This document shows, piece by piece, positions 27,762-35,616 of a stretch of DNA of 35,757 bases. Both the position numbers and the translations under genes were made by a program. Numbering within the stretch: the first letter of the stretch is position 1; each line of letters starts with the position of its first letter. This DNA is from Akkermansiaceae bacterium (lineage in GTDB: Bacteria > Verrucomicrobiota > Verrucomicrobiia > Verrucomicrobiales > Akkermansiaceae), in NCBI GenBank assembly GCA_025363295.1, contig JANYEC010000088.1, positions 1 through 35,757 of the forward strand, written 5' to 3'. The notes under the pieces were generated by a model. That model searched no databases, was not told the DNA's origin, and saw only the letters and a list, made by a program, of their open reading frames with translations.

Positions 27762-29153
27762 TCAACGGCCACGACCACCGCCTAGGCCACCACCGCCACC
27801 ACCGCCACCACCGCCCCACATGCCGCGACCTTCGATGATCCGCTGTTTGGCTTCAGCGGGGATGCTGGCGGATGAGTTCACGTAGGCTTTTGCTGCTTCC
27901 GGGTCCTCGCGCATCCAGCGCATAGCCGCAATGCCCATTGTCCGATTGCGGTCGCCTTCATCGGTGATGGTTTCCGCCACTTTGATCAAATCCGCCGGTG
28001 GGCTGGTGTTATTGCTCCAAACGTATGCCTGCGCAGCGCTATCGTGCACTGGACCCGCAGGGTAGGAGCTGACGAAAGCAAGAGCCGCCGCTGGGTTTTG
28101 TGAAGTCCATGCAGGCATAAATTCACGCATCGAATCGCGCTGCGCCTGCTCACTGTCCTGTCCTTTCACAAATGCGGCAGCGGCTTGCGGGTCTTTACGC
28201 CCCAGGTTTTTGGCGATGTCTGCGATTGCCTGATCCTTGGCATTCCCTGCCTCCATGCTCTTAACTTGCTGAGCGGCCAATGTGGGGTCCGTGTTAGACA
28301 AACCACTCAGAGCGGAACCCATCGCCGCCGCCTGCTCGTCTGCGGGAAGTGTGCGGATCCATGTTTGGGCGGCGGGGAAATCAAGTGCGCCATACTGTGC
28401 GGCGACGGCTTTGTAAGCACCCGCGCGATCAACGGCATCCATCGATCCGAGCATTTCAGCGGCTTTACGCGGATCGGTTTTTGCCACTTCACTGACCACA
28501 GCGGTCAATGCTTGGCCTTTCCCTTTTTCTAACGAATTAGCCCAAGCGAGCGCCGCAGCCGGATCTTGGCGTGCCCACTCGCTGGCGATGATGGATGACG
28601 CCCCCTGACCTCCCATCGGGCCACGACCACCGCCCATGATGTCCATCATGGCGAACTCGCGAGGATTCTGAGTGAAATATTTCGCCGCATTTGCAGGGTC
28701 CACGCTGGCCCAGCTTTGGAGAATCGTGGGGCGGACAAAACCGCCCGCCATGCCCATTGTGTTAGAAAATGCCATCGCGGCGGTCGGATCGACTTCCGCC
28801 CAGCGACCAAACAGAAGGAACGATGCCATCATGCGCTCGTTCATGGGGAGATTTTCCAGTTTACCCGCTTCCTCAGCCAACTGCTCCGGAGTGAGGCCCG
28901 CGTAAAATTCCAACAGTGCTTGGACGCGATTGGAATTCCCGGCTATTTTGCTGATTTGATCCGGGCTTGCTGGCCGAATGGTTTTTTTGGTCGTTTCGCC
29001 TGTGCCTTCATGGCGACTTACCGAGCGGGTGCGCTGGGACGCCTCCGTGGTTCCGCTGGACGGCCCGGCAGATTCGCCGTTTTTACCAGAAATGTAGCCA
29101 CCTACAGCACCCAGCACCAAAGCTGCGGCGGGAACGATCCAAGGGTTTTTCAT
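27762..29153 (-). CDS. envelope protein with DP-x-x-AA helical repeats and poly-Gly tail
   Basis: A 463-residue protein. An uncleaved-type N-terminal anchor or signal (MKNPWIVPAAALVLGAVGGY) leads to a Ser/Thr-rich linker (about 25-65). From about 70 on are at least nine helical repeats with the core W/x-x-x-x-D-P-x-x-A-A-x-x-W/F: GRWAEVDPTAAMAF, QSWASVDPANAAKYF, SEWARQDPAAALAWA, SEVAKTDPRKAAEML, SGLSNTDPTLAAQQV, KNLGRKDPQAAAAFV, PAWTSQNPAAALAFV, MRWMREDPEAAKAYV and a diverged one. The C terminus is a run of ten Gly followed by LGGGRGR, encoded by a CCACCGCCACCA-type microsatellite near 27784-27816. Proteins of this type are frequent in Verrucomicrobiota; function unknown. A TPR-like scaffold is the best structural guess. 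Confidence 0.75.
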   Translation of the reverse strand: MKNPWIVPAAALVLGAVGGYISGKNGESAGPSSGTTEASQRTRSVSRHEGTGETTKKTIRPASPDQISKIAGNSNRVQALLEFYAGLTPEQLAEEAGKLENLPMNERMMASFLLFGRWAEVDPTAAMAFSNTMGMAGGFVRPTILQSWASVDPANAAKYFTQNPREFAMMDIMGGGRGPMGGQGASSIIASEWARQDPAAALAWANSLEKGKGQALTAVVSEVAKTDPRKAAEMLGSMDAVDRAGAYKAVAAQYGALDFPAAQTWIRTLPADEQAAAMGSALSGLSNTDPTLAAQQVKSMEAGNAKDQAIADIAKNLGRKDPQAAAAFVKGQDSEQAQRDSMREFMPAWTSQNPAAALAFVSSYPAGPVHDSAAQAYVWSNNTSPPADLIKVAETITDEGDRNRTMGIAAMRWMREDPEAAKAYVNSSASIPAEAKQRIIEGRGMWGGGGGGGGGGLGGGRGR

Positions 29154-29263
29154 AAATTAACGATCACTTGCAAGGGGGCCTAAAACCACAGACTTCGCCG
29201 AAAGTTGCAATTTATTCTGCAATTGGAAAAGTTTTACCGCAAGTGACCCACTCAGTGGTGGAA

Positions 29264-29980
29264 TTAAGGGCTAGCCGTAACGGGCTTCGGCTGATCCAGC
29301 TTCCCCTGTCCTAATTTCCCATCGTTTCCCATGAGCTTGCCGACGATGCCGAACTTGTCCGTGAACATTTTATCACGCTGCGCCGTGGTCTTGCCTTCAC
29401 CACGCGTAAGTTGGTTCATCTCTTTTTCCATGTGCTCGTCTTCATCAGGCGAAACTTTGGAAGGATCGACACCCATCGACTGGGTTGCATCGGTGATTTC
29501 GTTTTTGTGAGTGCCGATTTTTTCGAGTTGTTTATCAAACACACCGAGAATGTTACCCAGTAATTTCACATCATTGACGCTTTGCCGGAAGGCCGGGATC
29601 AAGGATTTCACCTCTGCTTGAGCTCTCGCGGAATTCGAATACCAGATCCCCGTCGATACCAAAAAAGCAAGGGCGCTCAGATTCAGTAAGAGGCGCTGGC
29701 GGAACAACTTTTTCTTCATCCGCAGGTCACGCTCGTCCATCAGGGCAATAAACTCAGGGTCCGACTGCTGTTCTACGGCATGTGTGGGTGCCTTTTCAAC
29801 AGCTGGTTCAAGCAAGGGGACTTCTTTTGCGATTACTTCTGGGATCGCGGCAGCCATGATTGGCTCTCTCAATTTCTCTGGAGCTGGCGTGAAGGTCGCA
29901 GGCTGCGGCAGGGAGGGAGAAGGCGGGGTCGCACTGAGCGCAGCCATTGTCAACTGATTGATTTTTTCCTGAGTGGTCAT
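29264..29980 (-). CDS. single-pass membrane protein of unknown function
   Basis: A 238-residue protein. Residues 1-75 are Pro/Ala-rich and lack a signal peptide, so the N terminus is probably cytoplasmic. A short charged helix (FIALMDERDLRMKKKLFRQR, about 78-97) leads into one transmembrane helix (LLLNLSALAFLVSTGIWY, about 98-115). The rest (about 120-238) is a helical, coiled-coil-prone extracytoplasmic part (EVKSLIPAFRQSVNDVKLLG) ending with an acidic stretch and a Gly/Lys-rich tail. No family recognised. It lies 110 bp upstream of the repeat-protein gene in the same direction and could be co-expressed with it; the candidate promoter at 30031-30058 lies upstream. Confidence 0.65.
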   Translation of the reverse strand: MTTQEKINQLTMAALSATPPSPSLPQPATFTPAPEKLREPIMAAAIPEVIAKEVPLLEPAVEKAPTHAVEQQSDPEFIALMDERDLRMKKKLFRQRLLLNLSALAFLVSTGIWYSNSARAQAEVKSLIPAFRQSVNDVKLLGNILGVFDKQLEKIGTHKNEITDATQSMGVDPSKVSPDEDEHMEKEMNQLTRGEGKTTAQRDKMFTDKFGIVGKLMGNDGKLGQGKLDQPKPVTASP

Positions 29981-30030
29981 GGGGTGATGATGATTGAGGA
30001 GATTAGTCGCTTTATGTTTAGGACGATGCC

Positions 30031-30058
30031 ATTATTTAGATTTCCTTATAAATAACAA
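30031..30058 (-). promoter_or_regulatory. candidate promoter for the gene at 29264-29980
   Basis: On the minus strand TTGTTA (plus 30053-30058) and AATAAT (plus 30031-30036) are separated by 16 bp, four of six and five of six matches to sigma-70 hexamers. It would give a leader of about 45 nt. The same divergent gap holds the inverted repeat CACGT-catt-ACGTG at 30071-30084. Confidence 0.35.
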
Positions 30059-30154
30059 GGTTTTCCGTGTCACGTCATTACGTGGGTAAACCCCCTCCGA
30101 TTTTGATTGCCAGTCCTGTCATTTCAGCGGATCAGCAGTGTCTTTGTAACCGTG

Positions 30155-30631
30155 ATGTCTCCACGCAAATTTCACCGCGTCTTATTCGTATGCCTTGGGA
30201 ATATCTGCCGCTCCCCGGCCGCCGAGATCATTTTCCGTAAAATGGTCGATGACGCGGGAAAATCAGTGGAGTTTGAAATCGACTCTGCCGGCACCATGGG
30301 CCATCACGCTGGGGCAGCTCCCGATCCGAGAATGTGCGAGGCTTTGAGCAAAAAAAACTATTCTATCAGCGGGCACGCACGACAGATCGAAGCACAGGAT
30401 TTGGAAAAATTTGATCTCATCGTCACCATGGATGAGTCAAACCTTAACGAGGTTCGGAACCTCGATCAAAAAGGGCGTTTTCATTCAAAAATCCGCCCGT
30501 TGGTGAGCTTTTGCCGCAATCACAGCGACCTACGTGTTCCAGATCCCTATTATGGTGGGCAACGCGGCTTCGATCATGTGATCCACCTGCTAGAAGATGG
30601 CTGCATGGGTATTTTGGAAGAACTGAGGTAA
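30155..30631 (+). CDS. low-molecular-weight protein tyrosine phosphatase
   Basis: About 158 residues. The P-loop VLFVCLGNICRSPAAE carries the C-x5-R-S signature with nucleophilic Cys; the general-acid loop is VPDPYYGG near the C terminus. EFEIDSAGTMGHHAGAAPDP and YSISGHARQIEAQDLEKFD are typical of the family. Substrates may be tyrosine-phosphorylated exopolysaccharide proteins or phosphoarginine; no tyrosine kinase lies nearby. I start at ATG 30155; the frame extends to a TTG at 30107 but the added residues are unconserved. It ends 9 bp from the stop of the convergent pseudopilin gene. Confidence 0.92.
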   Translation: MSPRKFHRVLFVCLGNICRSPAAEIIFRKMVDDAGKSVEFEIDSAGTMGHHAGAAPDPRMCEALSKKNYSISGHARQIEAQDLEKFDLIVTMDESNLNEVRNLDQKGRFHSKIRPLVSFCRNHSDLRVPDPYYGGQRGFDHVIHLLEDGCMGILEELR

Positions 30632-30640
30632 TCCATTTTC

Positions 30641-31368
30641 CTACCAAGAAATCACATCGTCCGAATTCGCGTAGGGAACGATCGCATTCACATTGGCTGC
30701 CCCTTTACCCTTTTTCCCATCCTTACCATATGACCAAAACACATACGCCTGTTCTTGGGGTTTCGTCTCCTTGTATTCGGCGAGTCCCCAAGTATGAAGG
30801 CGGCGATCGTCTTGCCCGTTATTGAAATCTAACAGCGGATATCCACTGCGATTGAAAGTGTTGATGGCAATCATGACTTCCCGCCCCCATGGGTCATAGA
30901 GTTTTCCATCCTTACCCACCCCCCCCCTACTCTCTTGTTATCTGGAACCAAGGGAAAAGTTATATAAGTTTCCCCGCGCGGATTGGCGTCTTTTGCAGAG
31001 AAGCTCTCATCTCCGTATGTGTATTTCTCATCCTTTCCGCTTAGGACGGAAACCAAGAACTGATTGGTGTAGTTCCCTCCATCGCCGTAAATGGTATCCC
31101 AGCCGGAGTCTTTTTTCTGCTGCGGCGTGGGCGGCTTTTGGTAGTCGCCCACAAACATAGTCATTCCGACTTCTAAGTCGCGGAATTGAGCTAGCGCCTG
31201 AACCTTGCGTGCATTTTCGATAAAACGGCTTGATCCCCAAAAACTAAGGACCGCCAAAACGGCGATAATCGAGATGACCACCAATAATTCGACGAGGGTA
31301 AATCCCTTAAATCTCTTCGACAGACGTTTCTGATGACATTTCATCGTGGTTGTGGTCTGGAGTTTCAT
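30641..31368 (-). pseudogene. type II secretion/type IV pilus-like pseudopilin, frameshifted at a G9 run
   Basis: Reading from ATG 31368 (or 31344), the product begins with a basic leader KRLSKRFKG, then FTLVELLVVISIIAVLAVLS, the prepilin-peptidase site (G^F, Glu at +5) and pilin helix. The first frame continues to DNKRVGGG and then runs into unrelated sequence, ending at 30871. The second frame (30919 to 30641) carries the expected pseudopilin C terminus: KDGKLYDPWGREVMIAINT, YPLLDFNNG and YVFWSYGKDGKKG. The switch is at nine consecutive G on the coding strand (30919-30927); one extra G or two fewer would restore a continuous protein of about 240 residues. Either a sequencing error, a true mutation, or a slippage-based on/off switch. 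No other pilin genes are nearby. Confidence 0.85.
30919..30927 (-). repeat. homopolymer G9 tract at the pseudopilin frameshift
   Basis: Nine C on the plus strand (nine G on the coding strand) lie exactly where the pseudopilin frame breaks. Tracts of this length are prone to replication slippage and to sequencing error. Confidence 0.9.
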
Positions 31369-31458
31369 CCTGATGATGTCAGAAGTCCAGTGGACAGTTG
31401 GAATTAATTCAGCAACGGATTCCGCACGAACCACGATTTTATTTTCCTCTCGGCGGCA

Positions 31459-32421
31459 ATGTGTGGCCATTTATGTTTGGCAATGAACTGCTCTGGGAAA
31501 ATTCACGCGCTTTTATCCACTGCCCGCATCGCGAATCTACCCAGTGTAGTGAGCAACGTGTGGTTGGGAGTGGCGCTTGGAGCACTCATGAAGTCCTATG
31601 CCGGAGGCGAAACTCCGAGCATCCCGTGGCCATCCGCTGCCGCCACTATTTTTTCGGGGATGCTGCTCTACGGGGGTGGAAATTTTTTCAACGACTGGGT
31701 GGATCGAGCTTGGGATGCGGAACACCGTCCGGAGCGGGCATTACCGGGGGCGCTTTTTCCACCGCGTCTCTACGCGACACTCGCGTTGCTCCTGGTGTGC
31801 GCGGGAGTCGCCCTTGCGTGGGCCGCGAATTGGCGAAGCGCGATGGTGGCCGTCATCCTCGTTTTTTGGATTTTGGTTTATACGGTCTTCCATAAACGAA
31901 GCGCTTGGGCGGTGATTCCGATGGGACTATGTAGGGCACTGCTACCGATCATGGGATACGTGGCAGTTTACCCCTATGTGAACATGATATGGCCGGCTGC
32001 GATCGGGTTGCTTCTCTATATCGCCGGGCTCTCACTGAGCGCACGCTACGAGTCGATGAAGAAACCACCCAAACGAGTGGCTTTGATGGCGAGAGGACTT
32101 TTACTCGCGACAGCGGTTTCCCTCGCGTTGTGCAATCGGTTTTTCTTCCTCGAGCGGCTGCCCAGCATTCTTGCAACTTTCCCCTATCTAACATGGACAG
32201 GATTTTGCCTTAAGTTCTGGCGGAGGGCAGTCCCCAAATTAGTGTCCGGTTTGCTTGCTGGAATTCCGCTGGTGGACTGGATCGTACTTCTACCAGTTTT
32301 CCTAACCCTCCTGGACAATTCTCGTGCGGGAGTGGGAGCGTTCACGATCGGCTGTCTCGTCGTCTCTCCCCTCGCGTTCATCGCCGCTCTTTTGCTGCAA
32401 AGACTCGCCCCAGCGACCTGA
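31459..32421 (+). CDS. UbiA-family prenyltransferase
   Basis: A 320-residue polytopic inner-membrane protein with about eight or nine hydrophobic helices. The first Asp-rich motif is present in GGGNFFNDWVDRAWDAEHRP (N-D-x-x-D-x-x-x-D, Mg-pyrophosphate binding), preceded by TARIANLPSVVSNVWLG, the usual UbiA start. The second Asp-rich motif is not evident; the equivalent region reads LYIAGLSLSARYESMKK, recalling EboC-like members, but no other ebo genes are seen. It would transfer a prenyl group to an aromatic or other lipid-soluble acceptor; the substrate cannot be told. Start may also be the ATG at 31483. sufE begins 44 bp downstream. Confidence 0.85.
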   Translation: MCGHLCLAMNCSGKIHALLSTARIANLPSVVSNVWLGVALGALMKSYAGGETPSIPWPSAAATIFSGMLLYGGGNFFNDWVDRAWDAEHRPERALPGALFPPRLYATLALLLVCAGVALAWAANWRSAMVAVILVFWILVYTVFHKRSAWAVIPMGLCRALLPIMGYVAVYPYVNMIWPAAIGLLLYIAGLSLSARYESMKKPPKRVALMARGLLLATAVSLALCNRFFFLERLPSILATFPYLTWTGFCLKFWRRAVPKLVSGLLAGIPLVDWIVLLPVFLTLLDNSRAGVGAFTIGCLVVSPLAFIAALLLQRLAPAT

Positions 32422-32465
32422 TCCGGCTTGCCCCGCGAGCGATCCGGCGTATCACTCTCGCACGC

Positions 32466-32885
32466 ATGAGCATCGCAGAAAAACAAGCGCAGTTACTCGA
32501 AGAACTCGATCTCTTCCAAGACTGGACCGAGCGCTATGAATACGTGATCGGCCTTGGCAAAAAACTCTCTCCACTCCACGAGACGGCACGCATCCCGGAG
32601 CACTTGATCAAAGGCTGCCAATCGCAGGTCTGGCTGGATGCAACGAGCGATGGAAAAACAATTCATTTTACCGCAGATTCAGACTCGCTCATCACCAAGG
32701 GCATGATCGCTCTGTTCGTTCGCGTGCTGGATGGCGAGACGTTGGATGCCATTCTAACGGCTGACATGAGCTTTATTGATCGCTCCGGGCTTAAGGAACA
32801 CCTGGCGCCCACCCGCGCAAATGCCTTGAATCTGATGGCAATTCAGATGAAACAACGTGCACTCGAATTTGCCTCCACATCATGA
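32466..32885 (+). CDS. sufE: SufE Fe-S cluster assembly protein
   Basis: A 139-residue cytoplasmic sulfur-transfer protein that takes persulfide from the cysteine desulfurase SufS and passes it to the SufBCD scaffold. Family features: QLLEELDLFQDWTERYEYVI (about 9-28), PEHLIKGCQSQVWL with the sulfur-accepting Cys (about residue 51), SDSLITKGMIALFVRVLDG, and LAPTRANALNLMAIQMKQRA. Complete by length. The rest of the suf operon is absent. Its TGA overlaps the terC ATG by four bases (ATGA), so translation is probably coupled. Confidence 0.95.
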   Translation: MSIAEKQAQLLEELDLFQDWTERYEYVIGLGKKLSPLHETARIPEHLIKGCQSQVWLDATSDGKTIHFTADSDSLITKGMIALFVRVLDGETLDAILTADMSFIDRSGLKEHLAPTRANALNLMAIQMKQRALEFASTS

Positions 32886-33694
32886 TCGCCTCTCTTCTTG
32901 AATTCAACTGGCTCGCTGACCCCCAAGCCTGGGGTGCTCTATTTACCCTCACGATGTTAGAGATTGTCCTTGGCATCGACAACATTGTGTTCATTTCCAT
33001 TTTAGTGGACCGTCTGCCAGAGGAAACGCGCAAGCAGGGGCGGCTGATGGGACTGAGCCTAGCGATGGGTGCGCGGGTGATCCTGCTGCTCTCGATCACC
33101 TGGATCATGAGTATGCAGAATCCACTTTTCCTCATCCCGATTCCTTCCGCAATGTGGGATATGATGCCAAGCGCGAAAGAACATGCAGGGCAACTCGGGA
33201 TCTCAGTGAAAGATCTCATCCTGCTAGGTGGTGGGTTTTTCCTGATTTGGAAATCGACGAAGGAAATCCATCACAGCTTGGAAGGCCATGAGGAAGCCAC
33301 AATGACTCGCAATGCGAAGTCCAGCTTCGGCGCCGTACTCGTGCAGATCGCATTGATCGATATCATCTTCTCGCTAGACTCAGTCATCACAGCCGTGGGC
33401 ATGGTGAACGACCCGACACGCGTCTCCCTGATGATGGTCGCCGTGGTTTTCGCGATGGGCGTGGTGATGTTCGCGTCCGGTGCGATCAGCAGTTTTGTAT
33501 CCCGCCATCCGTCGGTAAAAATGCTCGCCCTATCCTTTCTCATTATGATCGGCACGGCGCTGATGGCGGAGGCGCTGCACTTTCACATTCCAAAAGGATA
33601 CATTTACTTCTCGATGGTCTTCTCTCTGGCGGTAGAGCTGCTGAACCTAAAGCTGCGTGGAAAAACCCCACCCTCATCGGCAAGCGAGATTTGA
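32882..33694 (+). CDS. TerC-family integral membrane protein
   Basis: A 270-residue inner-membrane protein with about seven helices. Signature segments: LTMLEIVLGIDNIVFISILV (about 22-41), AMGARVILLLSITWIM, DLILLGGGFFLIWKSTKEIH, and the second acidic helix IALIDIIFSLDSVITAVGM. The conserved Asp/Glu in the two acidic helices suggest metal-ion transport; TerC-family members elsewhere act in manganese efflux and metallation of exported proteins or in tellurite resistance. It resembles the short YgdQ-like form without CBS or CorC domains. Overlaps sufE by four bases; its TGA (33692-33694) directly touches the stop of the convergent kinase remnant. Confidence 0.92.
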   Translation: MIASLLEFNWLADPQAWGALFTLTMLEIVLGIDNIVFISILVDRLPEETRKQGRLMGLSLAMGARVILLLSITWIMSMQNPLFLIPIPSAMWDMMPSAKEHAGQLGISVKDLILLGGGFFLIWKSTKEIHHSLEGHEEATMTRNAKSSFGAVLVQIALIDIIFSLDSVITAVGMVNDPTRVSLMMVAVVFAMGVVMFASGAISSFVSRHPSVKMLALSFLIMIGTALMAEALHFHIPKGYIYFSMVFSLAVELLNLKLRGKTPPSSASEI

Positions 33695-35616
33695 TTACTT
33701 CAAACCCTGCAAGCGCTGGCGGCACCACGCAAGCCCTTCGCTATATTCCTCACTCTGAGGACGTGAGGCGAGCAAGCTCTCCCAGACGGTGGATGCATCC
33801 TTGAAAGCTTTAATTGCTTCATCTCTTTTATTCGCTAACTGAAGTGCATGACCGAGGTCTCCTAACAAATAGGCTCCCGAACTTTGCAACTGCTCCGGGC
33901 GCGGACCCGAAGTGGATTCCCCGGACTCAAGTGTTCCTAGCAAATCCCTGGATTTACGGATTAGAGCGATCTCGTCATTGCGATTTCCAGACATCCCGAG
34001 CATCCGCCCCTTCTGCCACCATAACAAGGCAAGACGATAGGAAACCATGGCATTGTTAGGAGCTGATGCCTTGATCGCCTCTAACATGCGTATCCCCTCG
34101 TCGAACTCCGAGTTTGCCTGCGCTGCAAATCCTTTGTCACGGTGAATTCCGGCGATCAACCCAAGCTGGGCGGCCTTTCTCGCTACTGCCTCGGCGTTGT
34201 CGGGCTGCGCGACTAACAGCTTATCAAGCAGCTTCGTGGCCTCTTTGGAAATGCTCTCCGCACCCGTCACATCACCGGACAAGACCGCAGACTCCGCCAT
34301 CGCTCCATAACATCCTGCTAGATCGAGCCGCAGCGCGACGTCATCCGGTTGGGCTTGTAAAAGTTTCACCAGTTCCACCGATGCCTGCGAGCGCACCTCC
34401 CGCGCATCGCCCAAACTGCCCATGCCTTCCAGAATCGTCGCAGATGACAAGTAACAAGCCGCGAGCTCTGATCTTAAAATCGCCGCGTCCGGTCGCTGAT
34501 CGGCGATGAGGTTGAGGGTCTGGGTCGCCCGCAGCAATTGTTCCAAAGCTTTCGTATCATCGCCGCGTGAGGCTAACAACTTTGCTTCGTGAAAGTCTAG
34601 GATGGAGAGAAGTTGATTCAAACGATCCGCATCCACCTCGGACTTTGGGACCGCCTCCAGAGCCTTGCGCGCGGCAATAAATGCAGGTGCCGTTTCCGGA
34701 TCAGAGATCGACTGCCGAAGCAGCGCGAGTAACAGGGAATCGGTCGCCATGCGGAATTTTAGCTCAGCATCCATCGGTAGCGCCGCCCAAGCATCAAGCG
34801 CCTCTGCAATGCGCTGAGTCGCGGCAGGCGCATCACCCGCAGCCAGCGAAATTTCTGATAATTGGAGACGAATCCGGGCACGCTCATCTGCAAGCTCAGG
34901 AACTCCAGATGTCCTTGTTAGGAAATCTTCGAAATAGCGCTCTAACCGTTTCAATCGCAGCTCCCGACCGTCGAGTGGCGGCAGGCGGCGCTGGCCTTTT
35001 TCCATCGCCCACGAAAACAAACGGTCGCCGATCTGCCGTGAGGCTTCGAGTCTCGCGAGCGAAAGCTCCCTCTCGTAGCCGAGCAACTGTTTGGATTCCT
35101 CCATTTTTTTCTCAGCTTTGGCTTTCGCTAACAGGGCGTTTTCGCGCGCCGTTTTAAGCATCTGTAAATCACTGGTGATCGCACCGCGTTCCCTAATGCC
35201 TTGCGAGTAGGAAAGCTGCCACAGCCCACCGAGAACCACGGCGGCCGCAGTTGCCACGCCGGCGAAAAACAAGGTGCGCCATGCCCGCCGCTCAGCCCTG
35301 CGGCGCTGGTCGAGAAGAGCTTCTCGCTCGGCATCGAACGCCATTTTTTTCTCCACCGAATCAAAGCCTGCCTGCACCGCCATCATTGTGGCCGGGCGGT
35401 GAATGGGATCGAGATGCAGGCAGCGCGCGATCCATTCCCGCAGGTTTGCCTCCAGTGGATTCCGCGCCTCGTCCGGCCATGTCACGTCCGGCTTGGATTC
35501 GAGATTGCGCGCCACTTTGGCGAGATCCGCTTGGATTCCCTCTTTCCGGGTTTCTCCCGCCTCGGGTGCCACGAACTTGAAAGCTTCATGGCATCGCGGA
35601 AACTCACCGGTTAGAA
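33695..35616 (-). pseudogene. 3' part of a Ser/Thr protein kinase-TPR gene cut by an IS element
   Basis: About 640 residues remain. The first are kinase C-lobe: LTGEFP (subdomain IX/X), then LREWIARCLHLDPIHRPATM (subdomain XI with its conserved Arg). Next come a basic juxtamembrane region, a transmembrane helix (about 35290-35210, FFAGVATAAAVVLGGLW), a coiled coil (KAEKKMEESKQLLGYERELS) and an extracytoplasmic TPR-like array to the end (EAIKAFKDASTVWESLLA). The catalytic N-lobe, P-loop and HRD motif are missing: upstream of LTGEF the sequence becomes the end of an IS3-type element, and the open frame to 35728 is only the antisense of that element. The rest of the kinase probably lies beyond the IS. 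As it stands it cannot be an active kinase. Confidence 0.8.
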
